Positions 1 through 7,496 of a stretch of 22,966 nucleotides of DNA are shown here, piece after piece (within the stretch, counting starts at the first letter, position 1; each line of letters starts with the position of its first letter). The notes under the pieces are model-generated. The model was given only the letters and a program-made list of their open reading frames with translations, was not told the origin of the DNA and made no database searches. The position numbers and the translations under genes are program-made. The stretch is from Candidatus Zhuqueibacterota bacterium. GTDB lineage: Bacteria > BS750m-G25. The DNA lies in the NCBI GenBank assembly GCA_016783505.1, contig JADHWK010000037.1, positions 1 to 22,966 on the forward strand. Reading direction: 5' to 3'.

Positions 1-135
1 ACCAACCCGGTGATCACCTCTCCCATCATTGGGGCAAACACCGTGGCCCAGCTTCATGAAAGCCTGGGGGCAGTAGGGTTTAGGTTGACTGCTGAGGAAC
101 GGAAAATATTAAATGAAGTAAGTGGGTGGAAATAG
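1..135 (+). CDS. Aldo/keto reductase, C-terminal end only
   Basis: Frame 1 is open from the window edge to TAG at 133-135 and encodes 44 residues. The stretch TNPVITSPIIGANTVAQLHE, then a Leu/Gly-rich helix and LTAEER..LNEVS, is the typical C-terminal end of NAD(P)H-dependent aldo/keto reductases, where SPIIGA leads into the cofactor-binding helix. The catalytic Tyr/Lys/His part lies outside the window, so the substrate cannot be inferred. A terminator-like hairpin follows about 130 bp downstream. Confidence is good for the family and nil for the specific reaction. Confidence 0.8.
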   Translation, partial: TNPVITSPIIGANTVAQLHESLGAVGFRLTAEERKILNEVSGWK

Positions 136-262
136 TGGGGGTAAGTGTCCGTTCTTTAGTTTATTTGAAACCTCTGAAAAATCACCCTATTAGATAGGTT
201 GACATCGGTTTTTAGCTACAAAAACAAGGTCAATTTTCCCAAAATCCCCCCTTTTTATTGAA

Positions 263-303
263 AAAAGGCCCATTCATTCATCTTGAGTAGGCCTTTTGTT
301 TTT
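263..303 (+). terminator. Rho-independent terminator after the aldo/keto reductase
   Basis: The 8-bp stem AAAAGGCC (263-270) pairs with GGCCTTTT (290-297) across a 19-nt loop. A T-rich run follows (294-303, broken by one G). The A-run on the left makes it potentially bidirectional. It separates the reductase from the AT-rich gene at 463. Confidence 0.6.
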
Positions 304-369
304 CCTTAAATATCTGGCTGTTCCCAAAAATTGTGATTAGATAAATTCAGAAAGTACCTTATTAAAGAC

Positions 370-397
370 TTGACTTTTCCTAATAAAAGACTTAAAT
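370..397 (+). promoter_or_regulatory. Possible promoter of the 463 gene
   Basis: TTGACT (370-375) is followed after 16 bp by TTAAAT (392-397), resembling a sigma-70 promoter in an AT-rich stretch. A similar ACTTGACTTTT string recurs near 1258-1268 downstream of the gene. The -10 match is only 4 of 6, so this is tentative. Confidence 0.3.
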
Positions 398-462
398 TAT
401 TGTTGTTATAGTTCGAATTAAAAAATTTAATTATTCATCAAAACATTAAAGGGGGTGTTATT

Positions 463-1185
463 ATGAGACTGTCTACAAATATTTTCTTAATTGTGTCCTT
501 GTTATCAATTTTATTTCCCCTGGAAGGTTTTGCTCAAGCTGACTCACCGCAAGAGGATCGATCTGAACCACATTTTAGAAAAGGTAGTCGAGCGTTACAA
601 TTTTATTTAATAAATGAAATATCAGCTGCAATCAAAAAACATTATACAAATCGAACAGCTCTTCGTCTAAAGTTTGATATATCGGGTATGTTTAGCGATG
701 AACAGGGTGACTATGATACTAAATTTGAAAGTGTTTATGATACGACAACGATAAAAAAAGATAGGGATTCCAAACTAAACATTCAAGGCATTGATATTTC
801 CTTACAGTATCTTTTTTATCCACATCCAAATAAGAGGATAAACATATTTGTTGGAACAGGGCCTTTTGTTGGTTTTCATCGTAGCAAATCTGAATATGAA
901 GATGAAGAAAAAAATGGGACATTACGTAAACATACGTATGATATATTAACTTATACATGGTCGTTTGGAATTACAGGAATAGGTGGTGTTGAAAGTTTTA
1001 TTACCAAACAAATTAGTTTATTTGCTGATTATAGGATTTTTTTAAGCTACAATTGGCAACATGGTGAATCCACCAGTAAATCATTGTATAATTCTGACTG
1101 GAGTGAATTTACATCTACTTACAATGGCCGATTTTGGGAATTAAACCTTAGTTCTCTAAGGGTGGGTATATCTATATATTTTTAA
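463..1185 (+). CDS. Exported outer-membrane beta-barrel-like protein, unknown role
   Basis: The 240-aa protein starts at ATG 463 behind a purine-rich SD (AAAGGGGG, about 8 nt upstream). Residues 1-26 form a signal peptide: a short basic start, a hydrophobic core and GFAQA as the likely cleavage site. The mature part is rich in alternating hydrophobic/polar and aromatic strands (for example IDISLQYLFYP, INIFVGTGPFVGFH, ISLFADYRIFLSYNW) and ends in SSLRVGISIYF. A terminal aromatic residue of this kind is the usual beta-barrel assembly signal of outer-membrane proteins. This suggests a small OmpW/OmpA-like or porin-type barrel. I do not recognise a specific family. Its codons are clearly more AT-rich than the rimP-pnp genes, so recent acquisition is possible. 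It is flanked by a terminator upstream and a tRNA downstream and looks monocistronic. Confidence 0.65.
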   Translation: MRLSTNIFLIVSLLSILFPLEGFAQADSPQEDRSEPHFRKGSRALQFYLINEISAAIKKHYTNRTALRLKFDISGMFSDEQGDYDTKFESVYDTTTIKKDRDSKLNIQGIDISLQYLFYPHPNKRINIFVGTGPFVGFHRSKSEYEDEEKNGTLRKHTYDILTYTWSFGITGIGGVESFITKQISLFADYRIFLSYNWQHGESTSKSLYNSDWSEFTSTYNGRFWELNLSSLRVGISIYF

Positions 1186-1361
1186 TCATCAGTATTGTGC
1201 TGCAACTTTGTCGTATACTTACATTTCATAATTGATAATAAGATTAAGAAATAAAGGACTTGACTTTTTGCAAAATAATTCTCCCAAAATTCTCCCATTT
1301 TAGGTAATTCAGATAGACAAATTTCCACAAATTAGACACTTTTTAAGGGTATTTTAGCTAC

Positions 1362-1439
1362 GCCCCTGTAGCTCAGTCAGGATAGAGCAGCGGTTTCCTA
1401 AACCGTTGGTCGGGTGTTCGAGTCACCCCAGGGGTACCA
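1362..1439 (+). tRNA. tRNA-Arg (anticodon CCU), CCA encoded
   Basis: A full cloverleaf can be drawn. The acceptor stem is GCCCCTG/CAGGGGT, with a G:U first pair. The D arm is GCTC/GAGC. The anticodon stem is GCGGT/ACCGT with loop TTCCTAA, so the anticodon is CCT at 1397-1399. The variable region is 5 nt, and the T arm is GGGTG-TTCGAGT-CACCC. Discriminator A is at 1436 and CCA is encoded at 1437-1439. It reads the rare AGG codon. Confidence 0.93.
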
Positions 1440-1475
1440 ACAAGATCGTAGCACTTTAATTGTTTGAAGTTGAGA

Positions 1476-1556
1476 AAAAGCGGGGCAAGGGAGCAGGGGG
1501 GATGAGGAGAAGGGGAAAAAAGGGGAGGGGAAGAAAAGCCGACAAGGAGAAAAAAC
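1476..1556 (+). repeat. Purine-rich low-complexity tract with repeated G-runs
   Basis: Between tRNA-Arg and the TPR gene the plus strand is almost pure purine. It has G-runs at 1482-1485, 1489-1491, 1496-1501, 1512-1515, 1522-1525 and 1527-1530, separated by short A-rich spacers. Four runs of at least four G within about 35 nt could form a G-quadruplex. No conserved ORF is apparent; the minus-strand ORF through this tract is low-complexity and runs into the tRNA. Confidence 0.6.
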
Positions 1557-1617
1557 TTCTCGTTGCCCGCCTTGTGGGTTAGCCCAAAGATAGGTAAATT
1601 TGTTGTAGGAGAAAATT

Positions 1618-2286
1618 ATGTTAAAACCGAGGAAGAAATTAACCAAGCAGCAGTTGAAAGAGGATAAGCTGGTCACCACTACGTATAAGGTGAATGAATT
1701 TATCACCCAGCATTCCCGATTGATCACTTATGGGGCAGTCGCCGTAGCTGCAATCGTCCTGTTCAGCGTCTTATGTGTCCGCAGCGGGCGCCAGGCTAGC
1801 CGCAACGCCGCCACCGAGACCACCATGTCCAAATTCGAATTTTATACCGGGAGATATGAAGCGGCCATCGAAAAATTCAAATCTATTCTCGATCAATACG
1901 AGGGGACCAGGGGCGCCGGTGAGGCGGCCTATTACCTGGCCCTAAGCCATCTGGCCTTGGGGAATAGGGAGGAGGCAGAAGCTACTTTTAAGCTCTTTTT
2001 AAAATCCTATGGGAAGGATAGGATTTTGGTCAGCGCCGCCCATACCGGTTTGGGAACTATCTTGGAAGATCAGGGCCAATTTGAAAAGGCGGCTGACCAA
2101 TATATCGCTGCCTATAAGGTGGGCAAGGATCTCTTTTCGGCCCCTCAAAATCTGATCAATGCAGGGCGATGCTTCCAGTCAGCAGGCCTTGCTGGTCAGG
2201 CCAGAGAGATTTATCAGTCCGTGTTAGACCATTATGCATACTCCCCCTTAAGGGCCGATGCGGAAAACCGGTTGGCCGGACTGTAA
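1618..2286 (+). CDS. Membrane-anchored tetratricopeptide-repeat protein
   Basis: This 222-aa protein has a basic cytoplasmic N-terminus (KPRKKLTKQQLKEDK, residues 3-17), one transmembrane helix (about 36-54, ITYGAVAVAAIVLFSVLCV) and a C-terminal region of about 150 residues made of TPR helices. Repeats are seen as FYTGRYEAAIEKFKSIL, AAYYLALSHLALGNREEAEATF and ILEDQGQFEKAADQYIAAYK. The topology resembles YfgM-like or BamD-like periplasmic TPR scaffolds, which help envelope protein folding or complex assembly. That role is a family inference only. ATG 1618 is preceded by TAGGAGAAAATT, giving an acceptable SD (GGAG). It stands alone between tRNA-Arg and the hairpin-rich gap before rimP. Confidence 0.75.
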   Translation: MLKPRKKLTKQQLKEDKLVTTTYKVNEFITQHSRLITYGAVAVAAIVLFSVLCVRSGRQASRNAATETTMSKFEFYTGRYEAAIEKFKSILDQYEGTRGAGEAAYYLALSHLALGNREEAEATFKLFLKSYGKDRILVSAAHTGLGTILEDQGQFEKAADQYIAAYKVGKDLFSAPQNLINAGRCFQSAGLAGQAREIYQSVLDHYAYSPLRADAENRLAGL

Positions 2287-2296
2287 TATCTGTAAG

Positions 2297-2527
2297 GTCA
2301 GTCAGGCGCCCTGGCCTGTTGCAGAACTATCGCAATTGATAATTTAGGGGTTATGTTTAGAACCGCTCTAAAGAGCGGTTCTGGTTAAATAGTTGTTAAA
2401 GAAAGTCTTAACCAGAACCTTATCCCGATGTTTCGGGGTAGGTTTTGGCCCTTGCTGAGCAGGCAAGATCTTCATACGGAAAATCAAGGATCTCTGGGTT
2501 GTGACCCGCCTGACTGACACCCGACTG
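2297..2527 (+). repeat. Palindrome-rich dispersed element, copy 1
   Basis: The noncoding block between the TPR gene and rimP is bounded by a perfect 12-bp inverted repeat: GTCAGTCAGGCG at 2297-2308 and CGCCTGACTGAC at 2507-2518. The sequence at 2314-2334 (starting GCCTGTTGCAGAACTATC) recurs inverted at 10570-10590 with 20 of 21 bases identical. The right-end CACCCGACTG at 2518-2527 recurs inverted at 10392-10401. Inside are overlapping hairpins at 2359-2382 (11-bp stem, AA loop), 2377-2419 (12-bp stem) and 2416-2444, plus a smaller one at 2451-2467. No ORF of note is present. It behaves like a non-autonomous, MITE-like repeat or a structured leader RNA. Confidence 0.6.
2359..2444 (+). promoter_or_regulatory. 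Three mutually overlapping hairpins upstream of rimP
   Basis: Hairpin A pairs AGAACCGCTCT (2359-2369) with 2372-2382. Hairpin B pairs GGTTCTGGTTAA (2377-2388) with TTAACCAGAACC (2408-2419). Hairpin C pairs AACC plus TATCCCGA (2416-2428) with TCGGGGTA plus GGTT (2433-2444), with one bulge. The 3' arm of A shares bases with the 5' arm of B, and B with C, so B excludes A and C. This is the geometry of a conformational switch, but no T-tract follows, so termination is not indicated here. Confidence 0.4.
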
Positions 2528-2544
2528 AAAAAATAATTTTTCTC

Positions 2545-2573
2545 TTGCAATTAAGAGAAAAAAATTGTATATT
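2545..2573 (+). promoter_or_regulatory. Probable sigma-70 promoter of rimP-nusA-infB
   Basis: TTGCAA (2545-2550), a 17-bp spacer and TATATT (2568-2573), preceded by TG, form a credible promoter with a predicted start near 2580. The -35 sits in the loop and 3' arm of an AT-rich hairpin (TTTTTCTCTT 2537-2546 pairing with 2553-2562). The transcript would begin directly at the hairpin that abuts the rimP start. Confidence 0.45.
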
Positions 2574-2582
2574 TATTCGAAG

Positions 2583-2607
2583 GTGGGTTGACAAGACCCA
2601 CTTTTTT
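2583..2607 (+). terminator. Intrinsic terminator-like hairpin 5 nt before the rimP start
   Basis: GTGGGT (2583-2588) pairs with ACCCAC (2596-2601), extendable by one T:G pair, and is followed immediately by six T residues (2602-2607). The rimP ATG is at 2613. This is a textbook Rho-independent terminator placed in the 5' leader of the nusA operon, so it can only act as an attenuator. In Bacillus subtilis NusA is known to stimulate termination in the leader of its own operon. The same autoregulation is inferred here. Confidence 0.65.
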
Positions 2608-2612
2608 GTTAT

Positions 2613-3059
2613 ATGGATTTAAAAGATAAACTACAGAAACTTTTTTTGCCGATCATAGAGGGTCGCGGGGCCTTCCTGGTGGATATTCAAATCTCGGGCG
2701 GCCCCCGAAAGCCTTTTCTGTCCGTATTCCTGGACACCCCTTCTGGAATATCTTTAGGGGAATGTGCTTCCTTCAGCCGGCAGTTTTCTGATATGCTGGA
2801 TATGGAAAACCTGTTGGAGGAATATCGGCTAGTGGTATCCTCTCCGGGTCTCAATCGTCCCCTAAAGAGTAAGGAAGACTTTGCTCGAAAGATTGGAAAG
2901 CAAGTAGAAATAGTGGTTCAGGAAGGGGAGAAGACCATTCATCTGGAGGGATCCCTTCACTCGGTCACCCAAGAGGAGGTCTTTATCGAAACCAGGGGGG
3001 GGATTAGTAGAATAAAATTAGGGGTCATTAAAACGGCCCATTTAAAAATAGTACTCTAA
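2613..3059 (+). CDS. rimP: Ribosome maturation factor RimP
   Basis: The 148-aa protein matches RimP in length and layout. An N-terminal alpha/beta domain (about 1-75) has LVDIQISGG..FLSVFLDTPSGISLGECASFSR. The hallmark YRLVVSSPGLNRPLK follows at about 71-85. A C-terminal SH3-like domain (about 88-148) has KQVEIVV..EGSLHSVTQEEVFIET. RimP binds free 30S subunits and assists central-domain assembly with S12. It is the first gene of rimP-nusA-infB, as in most bacteria. ATG 2613 gives the family-typical N-terminus but has no SD in the 11-nt T-rich gap after the leader hairpin. The only G-rich sequence (AGGTGGG, 2581-2587) lies in that hairpin's 5' arm. Confidence 0.95.
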   Translation: MDLKDKLQKLFLPIIEGRGAFLVDIQISGGPRKPFLSVFLDTPSGISLGECASFSRQFSDMLDMENLLEEYRLVVSSPGLNRPLKSKEDFARKIGKQVEIVVQEGEKTIHLEGSLHSVTQEEVFIETRGGISRIKLGVIKTAHLKIVL

Positions 3060-3108
3060 GAAATTATTTCTTGTAATTATATAGATTTAGGGTTGAAGCG
3101 AGGACACC

Positions 3109-4344
3109 ATGAACCATGAAATCGTTGATGCCGTCTCCCAGCTCATGAGGGAAAAAAACATCGACCGGGACATCCTTCAGGAAATTATTGAGGGTGTTTT
3201 TAAGACCATCCTTAAGAAAAAGTACGGATCATCTGATAATTTTGAAATCATCTTCAATATGGACAAAGGTGATATCGAGATTTATTGTGAAAAAGTGATA
3301 ATGGAAGATGGGGGGATAACGGATCCTCTTCGGGAGATTGAGCTGGGGGTTGCCCGCACGGAAGACCCTGATCTGGAGGTAGGGGATGAATATGTGGAAA
3401 TTATTAATTATAAGGACTTTGGTCGCCGGCTGATCATCTCGGCCAAGCAAAACCTTATTCAAAAGATTAAGGAGATTGAAAAAGAAAATATTTACAATGA
3501 ATTTAAAGACCGAGTGGGGGAAATCGTCATTGGGGACATTCATCAGGTCAATCGCCGGGAGGTCAAGCTGAATGTAGAGCGCATTGAGGTCATTATGCCA
3601 CGGGGAGAGCAGGTATATAATGAGCGGTATCGGCGTGGGGATTCACTGAGGGTATTGGTTAAAGAGGTCAACCGCACCACCCGCGAGCCCGAAATTACCG
3701 TTTCCAGAAGTGACCCCGATTTTCTTCGCCGGCTGTTTGAACTGGAGGTGCCGGAGATCTTCGACGGCATTATTGAGATTCAGAAAATTGTTCGTGCACC
3801 CGGTGATCGCGCTAAGGTTGCTGTCATCTCCAATGACAAGCGCATTGATCCGGTTGGGGCCTGTGTGGGGATGAAAGGGGTTCGTATTCAGGCTATCGTA
3901 CGTGAGCTGAACAACGAAAAGGTGGATATCGTCAAATGGGACGAGGATCCCAAACACAACATCCGACGAGCCTTAGGCTCTTTGATTGAGGCCCGGGAAA
4001 TTCTGCTAAATGAGGAGGAGAAAAAGGCCCAGGTTGTCCTTCCCGACGACCAAATGTCCCTGGCAATCGGCCGCCGTGGACATAACCTGAGGCTGGCCTC
4101 AGAGCTGACCGGATATGACATAGAACCAATTAAGGAATCCGAATACCATGCGACGGAAGAGGAACTGGAGCTGGCAGAGGTAGAGGGTCTGGGAAAAGCC
4201 ACCTTAAAACGGCTGTTGGACGCCGGATATCAGTATGCTGAAGAAGTTCTCGATGAAGGCAGGGAAAAGCTGCTGTCTATTCCAGGCATCGGCGAGAAAA
4301 AGTCCCGGAAGATTATTCAAATACTGGAAAACTATTACGAATAG
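3109..4344 (+). CDS. nusA: Transcription termination/antitermination protein NusA
   Basis: At 411 aa, NusA has its RNA-polymerase-binding N-domain at about 1-135 (MNHEIVDAVSQLMREKNIDR). The S1 domain is at about 136-200 (GEIVIGDIHQVNRREVKL). KH1 is at about 225-290 with VGACVGMKGVRIQAIV near 248-263, and KH2 at about 295-350 with LAIGRRGHNLRLASELTG near 318-335. The C-terminal helix-hairpin-helix region (about 352-411) has GLGKATLKRLLDAG and SIPGIGEKKSRKI. It is shorter than the 495-aa E. coli protein, carrying one C-terminal HhH unit instead of two acidic repeats. It binds RNA polymerase and nascent RNA to promote pausing, termination or antitermination. GAGG upstream of ATG 3109 serves as SD. 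It probably regulates its own operon through the 2583-2607 hairpin. Confidence 0.96.
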   Translation: MNHEIVDAVSQLMREKNIDRDILQEIIEGVFKTILKKKYGSSDNFEIIFNMDKGDIEIYCEKVIMEDGGITDPLREIELGVARTEDPDLEVGDEYVEIINYKDFGRRLIISAKQNLIQKIKEIEKENIYNEFKDRVGEIVIGDIHQVNRREVKLNVERIEVIMPRGEQVYNERYRRGDSLRVLVKEVNRTTREPEITVSRSDPDFLRRLFELEVPEIFDGIIEIQKIVRAPGDRAKVAVISNDKRIDPVGACVGMKGVRIQAIVRELNNEKVDIVKWDEDPKHNIRRALGSLIEAREILLNEEEKKAQVVLPDDQMSLAIGRRGHNLRLASELTGYDIEPIKESEYHATEEELELAEVEGLGKATLKRLLDAGYQYAEEVLDEGREKLLSIPGIGEKKSRKIIQILENYYE

Positions 4345-4346
4345 AT

Positions 4347-6884
4347 ATGGCAAGAACAACCAAAATATTCCAACTGGCCAAGGAGATCAATCTAGGATCG
4401 GGGACAATTATCGAATTCCTCCAGGAACGAGGCTATGAAGTCTTAAGAAAGCATATGAGCCCCCTGAACGAGGAGATGGTCGAAGAGGTCATCAAGAAAT
4501 TCGATCACGATAAATGGAACAAACTGATCGAACAGCGCCAGCGGGAAAAGGAGGAGGAGAAACGGAGGGAAGAGGAAAGATTACGGGAAGAACAGCTGGC
4601 GAAAATCCTCCATGAACGCCGGGAGAAAAAGAAAGGGGTAACCAGAGAAATTACTGAAAAAGAAAAAGCCGAGAAGGCGAAGCCCACTATTCCGGTTACC
4701 ACTAAACCCAGAGCCGTCAAAGAGGGAAAACCAGTCATCGGAATGGAGGTGGAACCGGCTAAGATTTCTCCCCCAACACCTACTACCCCCCCAGCCGCAA
4801 AACCTGAATCCCAAAAACCCCTCGTTGAAAAAAAACCCAAGCTTAAACCAAAGCCTAAAGAAGAGAAAGAGGAGGAGAAACCACACCCCAAGCGGAAACG
4901 TAAGAAGCGTTGGTTAAAACGCAGAAAAAGGGATGAAAAATACCGGGCTGAAGTGCTGGCCGGACCGCAGAGGTTACCCCGGCGCAAGCGAAGGCGTAAG
5001 CGTAAGGAGATCCTCCCCGCAGAGGTTGATGCAGCCATCAAAGAAACTATGGCCAGCCTGCTGGGAAGAAGAAAGGTCAAGCGCAGAAAGAAAAAAACAA
5101 AGACGGGTGAGATAGTTGAGGAGCAGGTCAATGTTATAGAAACGACCGAGTTTATATCCACGGCTGATCTGGCCAATTTACTCGACGTAGGGGTTCAGGA
5201 CTTCATCAAGAAGTGCCTCGAAATGGGCCAACTCCTCACCATCAACCAGAGATTAGACAAAGATCTTATCGTCCTGCTCGCCGCTGAGTATGGCTATGAG
5301 GTAGAATTCCTCAGCGACTTTTTTGAGGAGGAAATGGCGGCTACGGAAAGGGCTATGGGCGATGTGAACCTTCAGCTTCGGCCCCCGGTAGTCACTATCA
5401 TGGGTCATGTAGATCATGGCAAGACTTCACTTCTGGATCATATCCGACAGAGTAACATTGTGGCCGGTGAATCCGGGGGCATTACCCAGCATATCGGGGC
5501 TTATGAGATCACCCACAACGGAGAACATATCACCTTTCTGGACACGCCTGGGCACGAGGCGTTTACCGCCATGAGGGCCCGGGGAGCCCAGATCACCGAT
5601 ATTGTCGTCCTGGTGGTGGCCGCAGATGATAAGGTCATGCCCCAGACCTTAGAGGCCATTGATCACGCCCGTGCAGCCGTGGTTCCCATTATCGTCGCCA
5701 TCAATAAAATTGATAAGGCTAATGCCGACGTTGAGGGGACCAAAAAGCAACTGGCCGATCATAATGTTCTCATCGAGGAGTGGGGAGGAAAAATTCAGGC
5801 GATAGAAATCTCAGCCAAGTTGGGTACCGGCGTGGACACACTTCTGGAAAAGATTTCCCTCGAGGCAGAGCTAATGGAACTCAAGGCCAATCCGGACAGC
5901 CGGGCCCAGGGGGTGGTTCTTGAGGGTAAACTGGAGCGGGGAAGGGGTCCCATAGCGACCCTGCTCGTCCAGGAGGGTACTTTACACATAGGTGATAACC
6001 TGGTGGCCGGTAGCCATTTTGGTAAGGTGCGTGCCATGTTCAATGAGCGAGGAAATTTGAAAAAGGAAGCATCTCCCTCCACCCCGGTTCAGATTCTCGG
6101 ATTTAACGGCACCCCCCAGGCTGGGGACCGGTTCTTCGTCCTTGAAGATGAAAAGCAAGCCAAAGAACTTACCCTCAGACGTCAGCAGATCCGCAGGGAA
6201 CAGGATTTAAAACAGGTTAAATTTGTCACTCTGGATCAGATATCCGATCGCATCCGACACGGCGAAGTCAAAGAACTCCCCCTCATTATCAAAGCGGATG
6301 CGGATGGGTCCATCGAGGCCCTGAGCGACGCCCTTATGAAGATCCCCAATGAAGACGTCTCCCTCCAAATCATTCATAAAGGGGTAGGGGCCATATCGGA
6401 ATCGGATGTGCTGCTCGCTTCCGCTTCCAGGGCGATCATCCTGGGTTTTCACGTGAGGCCTAACGCCAAGGCCCGGGAGCTGGCCAAAAAGGAAAAAGTG
6501 GACATGCGTCTCTATAAAGTCATCTATGAAGCCATCTCTGAGATCAGGGATGCCCTCGAAGGATTGCTGGAGCCTGAGAGGACAGAAGAAATTCTCGGCA
6601 GCCTGGAGGTCAGAGAAACCTACAGGATTTCGCAAATTGGCACCGTTGCCGGCTGTTATGTCAAGGTCGGGAAGGTGAGCCGAAAGTATCGGGTTCGTTT
6701 AATCAGGGACGATGTGGGGGTATATGACGGCAGCATTGCTACCCTGAAGAGGTTCAAAGACGACGCTAAGGAGGTGAAAGAGGGTCTCGAATGCGGGTTA
6801 ACCCTGGAAAATTATAATGATATCAAGGTGGGGGATGTCCTGGAGGTCTATCAGATCCAACACAAGAAACGTACCCTGGATTAA
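4347..6884 (+). CDS. infB: Translation initiation factor IF-2
   Basis: This 845-aa GTPase delivers fMet-tRNA to the 30S subunit and promotes 50S joining. A first IF2_N module lies at 1-55. A long Lys/Glu/Pro/Arg-rich linker follows (about 65-255, with runs such as [15 protein letters not shown]), then a second IF2_N-like module at about 258-325. The G domain has G1 GHVDHGKT (353-360), G3 DTPGH (399-403), G4 NKID (453-456) and G5 SAK (489-491). Domains II to IV follow and include the C-terminal fMet-tRNA-binding barrel ([46 protein letters not shown]). The ATG comes two bases after the nusA stop without an SD, so translational coupling is likely. The ylxR and L7Ae-like genes often found between nusA and infB are absent. 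Confidence 0.97.
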   Translation: MARTTKIFQLAKEINLGSGTIIEFLQERGYEVLRKHMSPLNEEMVEEVIKKFDHDKWNKLIEQRQREKEEEKRREEERLREEQLAKILHERREKKKGVTREITEKEKAEKAKPTIPVTTKPRAVKEGKPVIGMEVEPAKISPPTPTTPPAAKPESQKPLVEKKPKLKPKPKEEKEEEKPHPKRKRKKRWLKRRKRDEKYRAEVLAGPQRLPRRKRRRKRKEILPAEVDAAIKETMASLLGRRKVKRRKKKTKTGEIVEEQVNVIETTEFISTADLANLLDVGVQDFIKKCLEMGQLLTINQRLDKDLIVLLAAEYGYEVEFLSDFFEEEMAATERAMGDVNLQLRPPVVTIMGHVDHGKTSLLDHIRQSNIVAGESGGITQHIGAYEITHNGEHITFLDTPGHEAFTAMRARGAQITDIVVLVVAADDKVMPQTLEAIDHARAAVVPIIVAINKIDKANADVEGTKKQLADHNVLIEEWGGKIQAIEISAKLGTGVDTLLEKISLEAELMELKANPDSRAQGVVLEGKLERGRGPIATLLVQEGTLHIGDNLVAGSHFGKVRAMFNERGNLKKEASPSTPVQILGFNGTPQAGDRFFVLEDEKQAKELTLRRQQIRREQDLKQVKFVTLDQISDRIRHGEVKELPLIIKADADGSIEALSDALMKIPNEDVSLQIIHKGVGAISESDVLLASASRAIILGFHVRPNAKARELAKKEKVDMRLYKVIYEAISEIRDALEGLLEPERTEEILGSLEVRETYRISQIGTVAGCYVKVGKVSRKYRVRLIRDDVGVYDGSIATLKRFKDDAKEVKEGLECGLTLENYNDIKVGDVLEVYQIQHKKRTLD

Positions 6885-7104
6885 AACAGTTGGCAGCAGG
6901 CAATAGGCAATAATAAATGAACAACGTTAAGATATAATATTTTGCTGCCGAGTTTTAAAGATCTAATTGTTTTATAGATAAGGCTTAAGAAGTCGGTCGT
7001 ATGTTAAACCATATTACAGAGAATCCCGAGAAATATCGCTGGAAGAGTTGAATAGATAATATTTTGGTTTAAAGGGGTTCAGATTGCCCACTGTCAACTG
7101 GTTA

Positions 7105-7132
7105 TTGTCAACTTTAAATTTCTAACTATAAT
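7105..7132 (+). promoter_or_regulatory. Probable promoter of DUF503-rbfA-nrnA
   Basis: TTGTCA (7105-7110), a 16-bp spacer and a perfect TATAAT (7127-7132) give a predicted start near 7139 in the 299-bp gap after infB. The -10 lies in an imperfect hairpin (7123-7149, TAACTATAATT against AATTATAAGTTA with one bulge). The site follows two TGTCAACT direct repeats (7092-7099, 7106-7113). The rest of the gap 6885-7183 has only a (GGCAATA)2 tandem near 6900 and no ORF. Confidence 0.5.
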
Positions 7133-7183
7133 TCTTTAATTATAAGTTATTTACAGAAATTCCGATATGTTTAGTTAATACCC

Positions 7184-7465
7184 ATGCGAGTGGGCGTCTT
7201 ATCATTAGAAATATTGATTCCTGGCAGTAGTTCTTTGAAGGAAAAGCGTTTTGTCCTACGGAGTCTGAAGGATAGGATACGGAAGAAGTTTAACGTCTCA
7301 ATGGCAGAGGTGGGCTACCAGGACAAGTGGCAGCGGAGCCAGATAGCGATAGCCCTGGTCTCCGGGGACGGAAAATCCATTGACCGTAGTTTTTCCCTCC
7401 TGTTAAATTTTATTGAAACCGATAGTCATATACAGATCATTCATTATGACACCCACCGTTTTTAG
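7184..7465 (+). CDS. DUF503 (YlxP-like) family protein
   Basis: The 93-aa protein matches the DUF503 family in length and pattern. It has MRVGVLSLEILIPGSSSLKEKR at the start, then FVLRSLKDRIRKKFNVSMAEVGYQDKWQRSQIAIALVS, a conserved block of the family. YlxP in Bacillus lies between infB and rbfA, exactly as here. That context suggests a role in ribosome assembly or early translation, but I know of no established biochemical activity and do not assign one. The ATG at 7184 has no SD. A promoter-like pair sits 50-80 bp upstream, and rbfA begins 31 bp downstream, so the two genes should be cotranscribed. Confidence 0.88.
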   Translation: MRVGVLSLEILIPGSSSLKEKRFVLRSLKDRIRKKFNVSMAEVGYQDKWQRSQIAIALVSGDGKSIDRSFSLLLNFIETDSHIQIIHYDTHRF

Positions 7466-7496
7466 TTAAATTCAATCATATCAATTACATTTTTTT

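Noticed and set aside
1398-1727. 109-aa minus-strand ORF across tRNA-Arg
   Set aside because: It runs through a tRNA gene and a purine tract; Ser/Pro/Phe low complexity.
2588-2615. TTGACA-16-TATATG promoter inside the rimP leader hairpin
   Set aside because: It would start transcription downstream of the rimP ATG; the TTGACA lies in the hairpin loop and is better explained as part of the terminator.
4505-5176. 223-aa minus-strand ORF opposite infB
   Set aside because: It is the antisense of the Lys/Glu-rich IF-2 linker, which gives a Ser/Phe/Leu/Arg-rich reading with no domain; the sense strand is an unambiguous infB.
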